Positions 8,446-18,504 of a stretch of DNA of 64,000 bases are shown here, in pieces (positions within the stretch are counted from its first letter, which is position 1; each line of letters begins with the position of its first letter). Position numbers and translations under genes: made by a program. Source of the stretch: Limosilactobacillus mucosae DSM 13345 (GTDB lineage Bacteria; Bacillota; Bacilli; Lactobacillales; Lactobacillaceae); the NCBI RefSeq assembly GCF_001436025.1, contig NZ_AZEQ01000004.1:1-64000 (forward strand), written 5' to 3'. Below the pieces are notes generated by a model that saw nothing but the letters and a program-made list of their open reading frames with translations, had not been told where the DNA came from and searched no databases.

Positions 8446-8460
8446 AAGGAGGAATCATCA

Positions 8461-9180
8461 TGGCAGTTTCTGCAGCGTCTTCACGAGACTGGCATCGACT
8501 GCACGGTGACGTTCTTGTATCCGGCTACTCATCATTTTCGGCATGCCGGTGGTGAAAGAATCAAGCAGCACTATGTCTGTCTGGAGCAGATTCGTCAGCG
8601 ATGTTTTGACGGTTTGATCATTACGGGAGCGCCAGTTGAATGTCTGCCGTTTGAAGCCGTTGACTACCGGGATGAGTTTAAGCAGATCGTTGAATGGGCT
8701 CACGATCACGTTAAATCGATCATTTATGAATGCTGGGCAGCTCAAGTGGGACTTTGGAATGATTTCGGCTTGCCCAAGCAGAAAATGAGCCATAAGCTAT
8801 TTGGCGTTTATCAAGGAACCGCAAGCTGTGATTCAGCACTGTTAAAAGATCTCAATACGATCAAGATTCCGCAGTCTCGGTATACCAAAGTTGAGCTGCC
8901 CAAGCAACTGCCAGCAGGGCTAAAGATACTGGTCGCCAACCAGACGATTGATCCTTTAATCTATCAGGCTGATGAAGGACATTCGATCTATATTACCGGA
9001 CATCCCGAATACAGCGCCGATACGCTCGACAATGAATATCAGCGTGATCAGCAAAAGGGCCTGGCTATTCAGCCGCCGAAAAACTATTATATTGATCAAA
9101 ATCATCTGGATATCGACTATTCATAGCGGCAACCTGGAATTCAGCTTTATCGCAACCGGCTCAATAGCTTAGCTGGTTAG
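8461..9180 (+). pseudogene. metA: metA-like homoserine O-acyltransferase, decayed at both ends
   Basis: The reading frame matches the homoserine O-succinyl/acetyltransferase family from FLQRLHETGIDCTVTFLYPATHH onward. It retains the nucleophile in ECWAAQVGL and the His and Glu in TGHPEYS. The N-terminal 40 or so residues of the family (containing the ILNLMP motif) are missing, and the ATG next to the good GGAGG (8460) is in another frame and opens only a short peptide. At the C-terminus the frame stops at TAG 9124-9126 exactly where relatives have Trp (DYS-stop-RQPGIQLYRNRLN); similarity continues to a second stop at 9180. An in-frame ATG at 8425 lies inside the terminator hairpin. The enzyme would start methionine synthesis from homoserine; it is probably inactive here. 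Confidence 0.8.
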
Positions 9181-9248
9181 CGATCAGCCATCGATCTGGC
9201 AGTAGATGTGTTAGAATAAAGGCCGAGTCTAAATAAAGAGGTCAAAAC

Positions 9249-10268
9249 ATGCGCGAATATCAAAATACGATCCAATCCTTGAATGCCATGGTCGATGATG
9301 GCATCGTTCCTGGAATCAGCTGGGCAATCTTTGAAGGCAAGACAACCTTAAAAAACGTGGCCGGTCTGGCTCAGCTGCAGCCAAACAAAGAACCACTGAT
9401 CGATGGCATGCTCTATGATGTGGCATCACTGACCAAAGTCGTGGGCACCATTCCCGTGATCATGCAGCTAAAGGACGCGGGACTTTTGGACTGGGATGAT
9501 CCGGTCGTCAACTGGCTGCCAGAGCTGAATGATGATCGAGCTACGATTCGCAATCTGCTTACGCACACTTCCAGCATCGAAGGCTATATTCCGCATCGTG
9601 ATGAGCTGCCGGCCGCTGAGCTGACTAAAGAAATGCTCAATACTCTGCGCGTTGGCCCTAATTTAAATAAGCAGATCCGCTATGCTGACGTTGGTCTGAT
9701 CTATGTTGGCTGGATTGCTGAAAAAATCCTGGGTGAGCCGATTCAAAAAGCAATTACGGAACGGATCTTAAAACCGCTGCAGATGAATGATACGACGTTT
9801 TTCCCGGATCCAGCCAAATGCGTGCCAACCGAGATTAAAAAAGAACGGGGATTGATTCGCGGTCAGACGCATGATCCCAAAGGCTATGTCTTAGGTGAGC
9901 ACTGCGGCAGCGCGGGGATGTTTGCCACGCTAGATGATCTATTAAAATTCAGTCATGCCCTGCTTGAAACGAATCTGGACGGACTGGTCGAACCGGCAAC
10001 GATCAATAGCCTGTTTTATGATCAGACGCCGATGAATGGTGAACATCTGCGCAGCTTTGGCTGGAAACTGTTCCATTCGCGCAGCTGTGACCATCATTTT
10101 GTTATTTCGCATACTGGTTATACGGGAACGTGGATGGTTTTGGACAAACAGACTGATCAAGGGATGATCGTCTTGTCCAATCGCGTTCATCCAAGTGCCG
10201 ACAATCAAGCCTTCCTGGATGCCAGGGATCACTTGTTTGCGACGTATCTAAATGAAAAGGACCAGTAA
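9249..10268 (+). CDS. Serine hydrolase, class C beta-lactamase/PBP-like fold
   Basis: The 339-residue protein has the SxxK nucleophile motif SLTK (Ser60, Lys63). YADVG at 145-149 stands where YxN is usual, and HTG (288-290) stands for KTG. The scaffold includes NLLTHTSSIEGY and GSAGMFATLDDLLKF, typical of the beta-lactamase/esterase family. No signal peptide is visible, so it is probably cytoplasmic. Such proteins include esterases, D-aminopeptidases and peptidoglycan hydrolases; the substrate cannot be told. AGAGG precedes ATG 9249. It ends at a bidirectional terminator. Confidence 0.87.
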   Translation: MREYQNTIQSLNAMVDDGIVPGISWAIFEGKTTLKNVAGLAQLQPNKEPLIDGMLYDVASLTKVVGTIPVIMQLKDAGLLDWDDPVVNWLPELNDDRATIRNLLTHTSSIEGYIPHRDELPAAELTKEMLNTLRVGPNLNKQIRYADVGLIYVGWIAEKILGEPIQKAITERILKPLQMNDTTFFPDPAKCVPTEIKKERGLIRGQTHDPKGYVLGEHCGSAGMFATLDDLLKFSHALLETNLDGLVEPATINSLFYDQTPMNGEHLRSFGWKLFHSRSCDHHFVISHTGYTGTWMVLDKQTDQGMIVLSNRVHPSADNQAFLDARDHLFATYLNEKDQ

Positions 10269-10305
10269 AAAAAACGTCACGCAGCGCTGCGTGACGTTTT
10301 TATTA
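10269..10305. terminator. Bidirectional terminator between convergent genes
   Basis: A perfect 24-bp palindrome ACGTCACGCAGC/GCTGCGTGACGT is flanked by A-run and T-run, serving the serine hydrolase on the plus strand and the murT operon on the minus strand. It overlaps the stop codon of the minus-strand gene. Confidence 0.9.
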
Positions 10306-10611
10306 TTGGTTTTGCATTGAGCTTTTAAGATTGTCCATTCGTTTGATGACCAGTGTTTCAAATAAAACCAGCAGACAGCCAAAAGGCAGTACCCAGTTGT
10401 CGGGAGCAATCAGCAAGAGAATGATCAAAAGCCAAGAGCCCCAGTTCCATTTGCTTTCAACGCGCATGGTGCTGAACAGCCGCTGCTTTAGCTGAGGGTC
10501 ACGGGCCAGATCTTGGTTGCCGCGCAGCCAGGCATATAAGCGAAATTCCCAAAAGCTTTCAACAATAAAGATAATCGTGATCAAAGTAGCATAGAGATCA
10601 GTATTAATCAT
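10303..10611 (-). CDS. Small membrane protein, murT-gatD operon tail
   Basis: The product has 102 residues, with a hydrophobic N-terminal helix (about 5-22) and two further hydrophobic segments (59-84). No family is recognised. It starts 19 bp after gatD, with AAAGGA upstream, and so is probably co-transcribed. Whether it has a role in wall synthesis is not shown by the sequence. Confidence 0.75.
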   Translation of the reverse strand: MINTDLYATLITIIFIVESFWEFRLYAWLRGNQDLARDPQLKQRLFSTMRVESKWNWGSWLLIILLLIAPDNWVLPFGCLLVLFETLVIKRMDNLKSSMQNQ

Positions 10612-10630
10612 TCATTCACCATTCCTTTGA

Positions 10631-11338
10631 CTAGAAGGTCGGCTTGATTTCCAGGGCCGCTGCCTGACTGAGATCGGCAGCGGGATATTTATGGTGCAGG
10701 GCAGCCAACAGGATCTTTTTGGCGATCTCACCGTTGCGCGTCAAAATTGGTCCGTGGAAGTAAGAACAGTAGACGTTTTTGTAGATTGCGCCTTCACTGC
10801 CATCCTCGCCATTATTGCCATGACCGGAAACGACCTTGCCCAATGGACGCTCACCCTTGCCTAGATAAGTCTTGCCATTGTGATTTTCAAAGCCATGGTA
10901 TTCCTGCCCGGTTTCTTCATTTTTAATGGTAATGTCACCAATGAAGCGGTTATGGTCCTGACTCAGGGTGTAGTGATCCAAAACGCCCAGACCGGGAATT
11001 TTTTCACCGTTTGCACCAATATAGTAGTGCCCCAGGAGCTGGTAGCCGCCGCAGATCGCCAGCAGCGGCTTGCCATCATTGATAAATTTTTCGATCCCGG
11101 CTTTTTTGTTAGGCAGGTCTTTTGAGACAACCAGTTGCTCATAGTCCTGGCCACCGCCAAACAGTGCCATGTCAAACTCGTCAGGATTAAATTCCTCATC
11201 AATGCTGACAACCTTAACGGCAATGTCGGCATCCATCTGTTTGGCATAATAGCGCAAGGCGATGATGTTGCCAACGTCACTGTAGGTATTTAGCAGATCA
11301 CCATAAAGATGGGCCAGATTCAGATGGTACTTGGTCAT
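10631..11338 (-). CDS. gatD: Lipid II isoglutaminyl synthase, glutaminase subunit GatD
   Basis: The 235-residue class I glutamine amidotransferase-like protein has its nucleophile in LAICGGYQLLG (Cys96) and catalytic His in YFHGP (His195). GatD releases ammonia from glutamine, which MurT uses to amidate D-Glu of lipid II to D-isoglutamine. The start ATG overlaps the murT stop (TAATG), so the two are translationally coupled, as in other Firmicutes. The product acts at the inner face of the membrane. Confidence 0.95.
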   Translation of the reverse strand: MTKYHLNLAHLYGDLLNTYSDVGNIIALRYYAKQMDADIAVKVVSIDEEFNPDEFDMALFGGGQDYEQLVVSKDLPNKKAGIEKFINDGKPLLAICGGYQLLGHYYIGANGEKIPGLGVLDHYTLSQDHNRFIGDITIKNEETGQEYHGFENHNGKTYLGKGERPLGKVVSGHGNNGEDGSEGAIYKNVYCSYFHGPILTRNGEIAKKILLAALHHKYPAADLSQAAALEIKPTF

Positions 11339-12675
11339 TAGTCCATCCCTCCTTTAATGTATCCTTTTTCGGCCAGCAGCTTGCGGAGCTGTAAAACGGC
11401 CGTATAGCTGGCTAAGACATAAACGTGATCAGTTGGCAGATCCTTGATTTTGGTCAGTACGCTGGCAAGTTCCGGTTCTTTCCATATATTGTCGACTCCG
11501 GCCATCGTCAGTCGCGTGGTGATATCCTTGTAGCGCTCGCCGCCAGTCATATACTGCTTGATATCATGCTGAGTCAGCTTTTCAAAGTCGCCGTCCCAGA
11601 TCCAGCTGGTGTCGATCCCATCGGCGTAGTTGGCGTTTAACAAAAAGACAAAGCTGAATGGTTCGGGATCAGTCTCGATCATATCAAGAACCTGATTGAG
11701 GCCAACGGGGTTCTTGACCAAAATCAGCGTTGTTTTTTTACCATCGATATTGATCTCTTCTTGGCGCCCAAAGACTCGTTCGTCGGATTCAAAGGCATGC
11801 TTGATCTGCGATTGACTGACGCCTAGGAAACGACCCAGCGCATAGGCCGCCAGCGCATTGTAGATGTTGTAGAGACCACCGATTTCAATCCGATATTCCT
11901 GGCCGTCAAGTTTAAACGTTGAGCTGGTTGGCGTCAGTTTTCCCAGTTTGGTAACGGCGTAGTCAAGCTTAGGACGCTTAAAGCCGCAATGTGGGCAGAA
12001 GTAGTCGCCTAAGCCGGCATAGGTGATCAGGTGGTAGTGCAGAATGTGCTGACACTTAGGACAAAGCAGACCGTCAGTATTGGCTGGAGCTCTCAGGTCA
12101 TCGTGATGCTCGTGGTTAAAGCCGTAATAGATAACGGGGTTTGGCAGGTTCTGCGTGTTGAAGAGCTGCTCGTCACCGTTGGCAATGATCGTGGCTTTTG
12201 GTGCCATCCGCACGCCTTTGAGAATCTTTTCATAGGTTGTGTAGATTTCGCCATAGCGGTCCATTTGATCACGGAAAATATTGGTAAAGACAAAGGCAAC
12301 TGGCGTGATATAGGAGGTGACGATGGCTACGTTGGCCTCGTCAACTTCCAAAACGGCCAGCCCTTTTTGTTTTGGCTTGGGTGCGGTGATAAACGTCGTA
12401 ACGATTCCCTGCTTCATGTTTGAGCCGGTGGGATTGGTCAAGACATCGCTGTATTTTTCGCGCAGGACGCGGACGCTTAGTGCAGTCGTCAAGGTCTTGC
12501 CATTAGTCCCAGTGACAATAACCAGGTCATATTTTTTAGCAAACGACTGGAGAATGTCGGGATCCAGCTTTAAAGTGATCTTGCCTGGCAATGAGCTGCC
12601 GCCGTGCATGAAGGTATGCAAAAACCAATAGCTGGAGCGACCAGCAAATTCGGCAAATGAGCTTTTCAGTGACAT
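11338..12675 (-). CDS. murT: Lipid II isoglutaminyl synthase, Mur ligase subunit MurT
   Basis: The 445-residue Mur-ligase-like protein has the ATP-binding motif GTNGKT followed by the middle-domain motif EVDEANV. A four-cysteine zinc ribbon (CPKC ... CPHC) is diagnostic of MurT. The C-terminal domain is DUF1727-like. Start is ATG 12675, with AAGGA seven bases upstream; the in-frame extension to 12744 runs through the promoter region and is not used. It forms a complex with GatD. Correct amidation is needed for efficient cross-linking by penicillin-binding proteins. Confidence 0.94.
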   Translation of the reverse strand: MSLKSSFAEFAGRSSYWFLHTFMHGGSSLPGKITLKLDPDILQSFAKKYDLVIVTGTNGKTLTTALSVRVLREKYSDVLTNPTGSNMKQGIVTTFITAPKPKQKGLAVLEVDEANVAIVTSYITPVAFVFTNIFRDQMDRYGEIYTTYEKILKGVRMAPKATIIANGDEQLFNTQNLPNPVIYYGFNHEHHDDLRAPANTDGLLCPKCQHILHYHLITYAGLGDYFCPHCGFKRPKLDYAVTKLGKLTPTSSTFKLDGQEYRIEIGGLYNIYNALAAYALGRFLGVSQSQIKHAFESDERVFGRQEEINIDGKKTTLILVKNPVGLNQVLDMIETDPEPFSFVFLLNANYADGIDTSWIWDGDFEKLTQHDIKQYMTGGERYKDITTRLTMAGVDNIWKEPELASVLTKIKDLPTDHVYVLASYTAVLQLRKLLAEKGYIKGGMD

Positions 12676-12851
12676 AAAAAAATCCTTCCGCAAAATAATT
12701 TTTAACTTATTATAGTACCGATCAATTTTAAACTTTGCATCCAAAAAAAGAAAGTCATCATGCTCAAATCGTCTAAAAGGTCCACAGCAGCGATAATTTG
12801 TGATAAAATTTTATACTTGTGTCGACTGAATTGCAGCCTTGGGTCAGACGG

Positions 12852-12880
12852 TTTAAAATAGGTCTGATTTTCGGTATAAT
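12852..12880 (+). promoter_or_regulatory. Promoter of tdk-prfA-prmC-ywlC
   Basis: A consensus -10 TATAAT (12875-12880) lies 17 bp after a weak -35 TTTAAA (12852-12857). The divergent murT promoter probably uses TATAAT on the minus strand at 12714-12709. Confidence 0.55.
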
Positions 12881-12913
12881 TTAGTTACTATTGCAAAGAA
12901 AAGGTGAAAGAGC

Positions 12914-13501
12914 GTGGCACAGTTATTCTTCAAGTATGGCGCGATGAATTCCGGCAAGTCGATCGATGTCTTAAAAGTAGCTCATAACTACGAAGAACAA
13001 GGCAAACCGGTTGTTTTACTGACCAGTGGCGTGGATACGCGGTCAGGGCGGGGGACGATTGCCAGTCGAATTGGTCTGGAAAGAAAAGTTCATCCAATCA
13101 TGAAAGACACCAATGTCTATGAATACGTCAAAAACATTGACCAGCGCATCTACTGCGTCTTGATCGATGAGGCTCAGTTTCTGTCCAAAGAGCATGTCTT
13201 ACAGCTGACGCAGATCGTTGATGAATTAAACATTCCCGTCATGACGTTTGGCTTGAAGAATGACTTTCGCAATGAGCTGTTTGAGGGCTCCAAATATCTT
13301 TTGATCTATGCGGACAAGATCGAAGAAATGAAGACTATCTGCTGGTTCTGCCCTCATAAGGCAACCATGAATCTGCGCATGCTTGACGGTCATCCCATTT
13401 ATGAAGGAGAACAGGTTCAAATCGGCGGCAACGAGTCGTACTACCCGGTTTGCCGCAAGCACTACTTTCACCCGCTGCTGAATAAGAAACAGGAGAAATA
13501 A
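12914..13501 (+). CDS. tdk: Thymidine kinase
   Basis: The 195-residue type II thymidine kinase phosphorylates thymidine with ATP for salvage. It has the P-loop GAMNSGKS (9-16), the DEAQFL motif with Walker B Asp and catalytic Glu, and a zinc site made by CWFC and CRKH. Start is GTG 12914 with AAAGGTGAAAGAG upstream. It leads an operon with prfA two bases downstream, the usual order in lactobacilli. Confidence 0.95.
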   Translation: MAQLFFKYGAMNSGKSIDVLKVAHNYEEQGKPVVLLTSGVDTRSGRGTIASRIGLERKVHPIMKDTNVYEYVKNIDQRIYCVLIDEAQFLSKEHVLQLTQIVDELNIPVMTFGLKNDFRNELFEGSKYLLIYADKIEEMKTICWFCPHKATMNLRMLDGHPIYEGEQVQIGGNESYYPVCRKHYFHPLLNKKQEK

Positions 13502-13503
13502 TC

Positions 13504-14592
13504 ATGGAAATGGAAGAAATCTTTGACAAGCTTCAAGCGGTTGCCGATCGCTATGATGAGCTCAATGAATTGATCAGTGATCCAGAAGTAATTGCTGATA
13601 CTGCTCGGTTTATGAAATTGTCCAAGGAAGAAGGAAGCCTGCGCGAAACCGTTGAAAAGTACAACGAATATAAACAGGTAACGCAAACCATTAAAGATGA
13701 CGAAGAAATGCTTCGCGAAATTGATGATCCTGATCTAACGGCGATGACCAAAGATGAGATTGCCTCGTCTAAGGAACGGCAGGCCACGCTGGAAAAGGAA
13801 TTGGAAGTGCTTTTGATTCCCAAAGACCCGAATGATGACAAAAACATCATCATGGAGATTCGTGGGGCCGCTGGCGGGGATGAAGCCAGTCTGTTCGCGG
13901 CTGATCTATACGACATGTATCTGCGCTATGCTGAAAAGCAGGGCTGGAAAGTTGAAGTCGTTGACAAAAATGAAACTGAAGTCGGCGGCTTTAAGGAAAT
14001 CTCTTTGCTGATCACTGGCGACAAGGTCTACTCCAAGCTGAAGTTTGAAAACGGCGCGCACCGAGTTCAGCGGGTACCGGTAACGGAATCGGCTGGTCGT
14101 GTGCACACGTCAACGGCGACGGTCGGTGTAATGCCTGAAGCTGAGGACGTGGAAATTGATATCGATCCTAAAGACATTCGTACTGATGTTTATCGTTCAT
14201 CTGGTGCCGGTGGTCAGCACATCAACAAGACTTCCTCTGCCGTTCGGATGACGCACCTGCCAACTGGTATCGTAGTGGCGATGCAAGACGAGCGTTCCCA
14301 GCAGCAGAACCGGGCTAAAGCCATGCGGATCTTAAAAGCGCGGGTTTACGATTACTACCAGCAAAAAGAACAAAATGCCTATGATCAAAAGCGTAAGGAT
14401 GCGATTGGGACTGGGGATCGTTCTGAACGAATCCGGACCTACAACTATCCGCAAAACCGGGTTACCGACCATCGTATCGGCTTGACGCTTAACAAGCTGG
14501 ATAAGATCATGGCTGGCGATCTGGACGAGATTATCGAGGCCTTGATCATTGCCGATCAAACCAAGAAACTGGAGCAGCTGCGCAATGAATAA
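13504..14592 (+). CDS. prfA: Peptide chain release factor 1
   Basis: The 362-residue RF1 recognises UAA and UAG. The codon-recognition motif PVT is at 192-194 and the GGQ motif at 236-238 (GAGGQHINK). The Gln is the methylation target of PrmC, encoded by the next gene. AGGAGA precedes ATG 13504. It overlaps prmC by 8 bp. Confidence 0.97.
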   Translation: MEMEEIFDKLQAVADRYDELNELISDPEVIADTARFMKLSKEEGSLRETVEKYNEYKQVTQTIKDDEEMLREIDDPDLTAMTKDEIASSKERQATLEKELEVLLIPKDPNDDKNIIMEIRGAAGGDEASLFAADLYDMYLRYAEKQGWKVEVVDKNETEVGGFKEISLLITGDKVYSKLKFENGAHRVQRVPVTESAGRVHTSTATVGVMPEAEDVEIDIDPKDIRTDVYRSSGAGGQHINKTSSAVRMTHLPTGIVVAMQDERSQQQNRAKAMRILKARVYDYYQQKEQNAYDQKRKDAIGTGDRSERIRTYNYPQNRVTDHRIGLTLNKLDKIMAGDLDEIIEALIIADQTKKLEQLRNE

Positions 14593-15445
14593 GCCAACCG
14601 GTGAGTCTTGGAACTATTTTCAAGCTCAGCGCTGGGCAGCCGAATATTTGAAAGAACGCGGATTGGATCCGCAGACGCCTGAGTTTATTTTGAAAATGAT
14701 TCATGACTGGAACACGACAACGCTTTTAATGCATAATCGCGATCGCATGCCATCCGAAGAAGCAGTGCGGTTTCGGCGGGCAATCGAGCGGGTGGCCGAT
14801 CATGAACCGCCGCAGTATGTCGTTGGCAAAGCGCCGTTTTACGGGCGGATGTTTATCGTCAGTCGCGATGTCTTGATCCCAGAAAGCGAGACTGAGGAAC
14901 TGGTCGAGTGGGTGCTGGACACGATGCCGAAAGATAAGCCGCTGCGTGTGCTGGATTTGGGAACTGGCAGTGGCGTGATTGGGATTACGCTAAAGCTTGA
15001 AAGACCGCTTTGGCAGGTGACGCTTAGTGATATCTCAGCTGGCGCCTTGCGGGTAGCGACTGCCAATCAGCGTCTGCATGGAACCAATCTGCCAGAAATC
15101 GAAAGCGATATGTTTGCCAGACTGGCGGATCAAAAGTTTGATTTGATCGTTACTAATCCGCCATATATTGCAACGTCAGAAATCTCTTTAATGGATAAGG
15201 CCGTTTTAGACTATGAGCCGCCGGTTGCTCTGTTTGCCGATGAGCATGGTCTTGGCTTTTATCATCGGCTGTTTGAAAGCATTGGCGATCATTTAACGAC
15301 GCATGGTCAGCTGTTTGGGGAAACCGGATTTGACCAGGAGCAAAGCATTCAAGACCTTTGTCATCAAGTCGCGCCATATGCTCAGATCGAAACTCGTCAT
15401 GATATGGCCGATCGCATGCGGATGATTCATGCATGGAACTTTTAA
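14585..15445 (+). CDS. prmC: Release factor glutamine methyltransferase PrmC
   Basis: The 286-residue SAM-dependent methyltransferase modifies the GGQ glutamine of release factors. It has the SAM-binding motif [12 protein letters not shown] and the NPPY motif that binds the target glutamine. Start is ATG 14585, inside the prfA stop region (8-bp overlap), with GGAG 11 bases upstream. Confidence 0.95.
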   Translation: MNKPTGESWNYFQAQRWAAEYLKERGLDPQTPEFILKMIHDWNTTTLLMHNRDRMPSEEAVRFRRAIERVADHEPPQYVVGKAPFYGRMFIVSRDVLIPESETEELVEWVLDTMPKDKPLRVLDLGTGSGVIGITLKLERPLWQVTLSDISAGALRVATANQRLHGTNLPEIESDMFARLADQKFDLIVTNPPYIATSEISLMDKAVLDYEPPVALFADEHGLGFYHRLFESIGDHLTTHGQLFGETGFDQEQSIQDLCHQVAPYAQIETRHDMADRMRMIHAWNF

Positions 15446-15466
15446 GTTTGGGAAGGAAACACGATT

Positions 15467-16492
15467 TTGGAAACAAGAATTTTTAAGCTGAATGAAATTG
15501 ATCAAGCAGCTCAAGCCATTAAAGATGGACAGTTAGTGGCTTTCCCAACTGAGACGGTCTACGGTTTGGGTGCCGATGCTACTAATGAAGCTGCGGTCAA
15601 AAACGTCTATCTTGCCAAAGGACGGCCCAGCGACAACCCTTTGATCGTCCATGTCGCATCGATTGAAATGGTTGAACGGTACGCGGCTGAGATTCCGAAC
15701 AGCGCGCGTCAGCTGATGAAGGCGTTTTGGCCCGGCTCATTGACGATTATTTTAAAGATCAAGCCAGGCTCGCTTTCAAAAACGGTTACGGGGGGACTTG
15801 AAACGGTTGCCTTTCGCTACCCTGATTGTCAGCCGACGCTGGACCTGATCTTAAAAGCCGGCGTTCCAATTGTTGGTCCGTCTGCCAATACGTCAGGAAA
15901 GCCTAGTCCGACAACGGCTCAGCACGTCTTTCATGATTTGAATGGCAAGATTTTCGGGATTCTTGATAATGGTCCGACCCGGGTAGGAGTTGAGTCAACG
16001 GTACTGGATCTGTCGACGCCGCAGCCGGCAATTCTGCGTCCAGGTGCCGTTACCAAAGCTCAGATTGAATCTGTGATCGGTTCAATCGACTTGGATCAGC
16101 ACCATGTTGGGACCAATGAAACGCCTAAAGCTCCAGGGATGAAGTATCGCCATTATGCACCGGGCGTTCCAGTAGCCATCGTTGATCCGCAGACGAATTG
16201 GCAAAGCGTTAACGCCTGGATTGAAGAGCAGCCGTCTAAGGTTGGGGTAATGGCTGAAAAACAGATCCTGGATGCATTCAGCTGGCCGGATAATGCTGTC
16301 ATCTACTCGCTTGGCGAAGACGTCAGCGATGCCAGCTCACATTTGTTTGCCGGCCTGCGATTCTTTGACGATCAAAAAGACGTTGCCTCCATTCTGGTAC
16401 AGGGGTTGGATGCAACCGGTCTGGGCGCAGCCTACATGAACCGTCTGAATAAATCGGCTGGCGGCAAGCATTTTGAGGTACCGGTCAAATAA
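15467..16492 (+). CDS. ywlC: L-threonylcarbamoyladenylate synthase (Sua5/YwlC type)
   Basis: The 341-residue protein has an N-terminal YrdC domain (about 10-195), with the KxR/SxN-type substrate site in YLAKGRPSDNPL and GPSANTSGKPSPT, and a C-terminal Sua5 domain. It makes threonylcarbamoyl-AMP from threonine, bicarbonate and ATP, the first step of the t6A37 tRNA modification. Start is TTG 15467 with GGAAGGA about ten bases upstream. Last gene of the tdk operon. Confidence 0.93.
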   Translation: METRIFKLNEIDQAAQAIKDGQLVAFPTETVYGLGADATNEAAVKNVYLAKGRPSDNPLIVHVASIEMVERYAAEIPNSARQLMKAFWPGSLTIILKIKPGSLSKTVTGGLETVAFRYPDCQPTLDLILKAGVPIVGPSANTSGKPSPTTAQHVFHDLNGKIFGILDNGPTRVGVESTVLDLSTPQPAILRPGAVTKAQIESVIGSIDLDQHHVGTNETPKAPGMKYRHYAPGVPVAIVDPQTNWQSVNAWIEEQPSKVGVMAEKQILDAFSWPDNAVIYSLGEDVSDASSHLFAGLRFFDDQKDVASILVQGLDATGLGAAYMNRLNKSAGGKHFEVPVK

Positions 16493-16576
16493 TTGATAAA
16501 ATTTGCTTTTTGCCTAAGCAACCAGGTCCGTTTTTGGTACAATAGTTGAGAAACATTTAAGGAGAGTTATATATTC

Positions 16577-17212
16577 ATGGGCAAGTTTGAAGTTATTGAA
16601 CATCCACTGGTTCAACACAAATTAACGATGATTCGCGACAAAAACGTTGGGACTAAGTTTTTCCGCGAAACGGTCAAGGAAATTTCAACGCTGATTGCTT
16701 ACGAGGTTTCCAAGAACATGCCGCTCAAAGAAGTTGAAATCGAAACGCCAATCTGCAAGACGACTCAAAAGGAACTGGCCGGCAAGAAAGTTGCCATTGT
16801 GCCAATCTTGCGGGCTGGTCTGGGAATGGTTGAAGGATTCACCGATTTGATTCCGGCAGCCAAGATCGGTTTTATTGGCATGTACCGTGATGAAGAAACG
16901 CTTAAGCCACATGAATATTTCGTCAAGCTGCCAAGCGATGTTTCGGAACGTCAATTATTCGTTGTCGACCCAATGCTGGCAACGGGTGGTTCGGCAGTTG
17001 ATGCAATTGGCGCCTTAAAGAAGCGGGGCTGTGAAGAAAAGAACATCAAGTTTGCCTGCCTGGTTGCTGCTCCAGAAGGCGTTAAGGCAATCCAAGCCGC
17101 TTATCCGGATGTTGACATCTACACGGCAGCCTTGGATGAACGCTTAAACGAACAAGGCTACATCGTCCCAGGACTAGGCGATGCCGGCGATCGTCTTTTT
17201 GGCACCAAGTAG
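16577..17212 (+). CDS. upp: Uracil phosphoribosyltransferase
   Basis: The 211-residue enzyme converts uracil and PRPP to UMP. The PRPP-binding loop [10 protein letters not shown] and the C-terminal uracil-binding segment [17 protein letters not shown] are intact. AAGGAGAG precedes ATG 16577. It is a stand-alone gene with a possible -10 TACAAT at 16538-16543. The PyrR-controlled uracil permease 2.2 kb downstream would supply its substrate. Confidence 0.97.
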   Translation: MGKFEVIEHPLVQHKLTMIRDKNVGTKFFRETVKEISTLIAYEVSKNMPLKEVEIETPICKTTQKELAGKKVAIVPILRAGLGMVEGFTDLIPAAKIGFIGMYRDEETLKPHEYFVKLPSDVSERQLFVVDPMLATGGSAVDAIGALKKRGCEEKNIKFACLVAAPEGVKAIQAAYPDVDIYTAALDERLNEQGYIVPGLGDAGDRLFGTK

Positions 17213-17227
17213 TCTGATCTAACATTA

Positions 17228-17267
17228 AAGGTTCAGTCTGTGACCTGCTCACGAGCTGGGCTTTTTT
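17228..17267 (+). terminator. Terminator of upp
   Basis: AAGGTTCAG and CTGGGCTTT pair with some G-T wobbles and are followed by six Ts. Confidence 0.7.
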
Positions 17268-17388
17268 ATTTTGCCAGATAAAAGTCTTAACATTTTTTAA
17301 CAACTGTCGGTAAACGAAGCCAAACTTGCCAAAAATAGTAAAATGGTAGCTGATTGTTAAAATTAAATCCAATAAAGGATCTGAGAAA

Positions 17389-18504
17389 ATGCAGAAATTA
17401 AAAGGTTCGGCCGGTTTTGCAAGACAGTTTTTGATCTTGCTGGTTATTGGGCTGGGTGCGCTGCTGTTTACCTTTCATAATGAGGCTTTTTATCAGCGAC
17501 CATTGGCAAAAGTTGAACAGGTACATAACGAAAAAGCCGTTAAGCAGACTGATGAGTTTAAAAACGTTGATTGGCAGACTAAGCAGCACCTTAGAATTAA
17601 AATGCTGAATGGCAAATATCGCGGTCAAGTGCTTACGGTTACCAATACCTATTCTTATTCCGGGGCAATGGATCAGAGGTATCGAGTCGGCAACGAGATT
17701 TTTTTGACGCGCGTTCATGAAAAAAATGGCGAGCTGCATGCTGCCATTGCCGGCTATAAGCGTGATACCGTCATTGTCTTTTTAGTCTGGTTGGTAATTT
17801 TGCTGCTGCTGTTGATGATGAGAAGACAAGGCAGCTTAGCTCTGCTTAGTGTGATCGTCAATACGATTCTGTTTATGCTGGCTATTGAGCTGGATCTGAA
17901 AATGCAGTCCTCGCACGTGCTGCTGATTTTTGGCGTGCTGGCATTGATTTTTACGGTCATCAGTCTGGTCATGATTCTAGGTTTTACCAGGCGAATGCTG
18001 GCTACCTTGGGGGCAACAGTTTTTGGCACGATTGCCGCAATGCTGATCAGTCTGCTGGTTTTTAATCTGACACAGGAACGCGGAATTTATTATGAATCGA
18101 TGCAGTATGTCACTCAGGTTCCGCGACCGCTCTTTTTGGCCGAGACGCTGCTGGGGTCGCTGGGTGCCGTAATGGATGAGTCAAGTGACATCGTGGCGAC
18201 GATCTTTGAGCTCAAACAGCTTGATCCAGCTGCAACCAAGCGTCAGCTGTTCTTAGCCGGACGCAGCGTCGGTCAATCCATTATGGGGCCGTTGGTTAAC
18301 GTCTTGTTTCTGATTTTTATGGCCGATACCTTTACCTCATCTTTGCTGTATTTGAAAAATGGCAATTCCTGGGGCTACACGTTTTCAATGAATATGTGTC
18401 TGGGCACCGTTCAAAGCTTGATCAGCGGAATCGGCATCGTTTTGGCGATTCCGATTGCCAGTGCATTAGCAGCACTTTTATTAGGAAAGAAGGCAAAAGC
18501 ATGA
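17389..18504 (+). CDS. YibE/F family membrane protein, first subunit
   Basis: The 371-residue integral membrane protein has an N-terminal helix (about 13-28), an extracytoplasmic region of about 95 residues, then about seven hydrophobic segments from 125 on. Sequence and pairing with a second YibE/F-like gene fit the YibE/YibF family of Firmicutes. The function of that family is not established; a transport role is only a guess. GGATCTGAG precedes ATG 17389. The stop overlaps the next start (ATGA). Confidence 0.8.
   Translation: MQKLKGSAGFARQFLILLVIGLGALLFTFHNEAFYQRPLAKVEQVHNEKAVKQTDEFKNVDWQTKQHLRIKMLNGKYRGQVLTVTNTYSYSGAMDQRYRVGNEIFLTRVHEKNGELHAAIAGYKRDTVIVFLVWLVILLLLLMMRRQGSLALLSVIVNTILFMLAIELDLKMQSSHVLLIFGVLALIFTVISLVMILGFTRRMLATLGATVFGTIAAMLISLLVFNLTQERGIYYESMQYVTQVPRPLFLAETLLGSLGAVMDESSDIVATIFELKQLDPAATKRQLFLAGRSVGQSIMGPLVNVLFLIFMADTFTSSLLYLKNGNSWGYTFSMNMCLGTVQSLISGIGIVLAIPIASALAALLLGKKAKA

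Noticed and set aside
8425-8460. ATG 8425 as a true start for the metA-like gene
   Set aside because: It lies in the 3' arm of the T-box terminator, has no ribosome site, and the added residues do not match the family.
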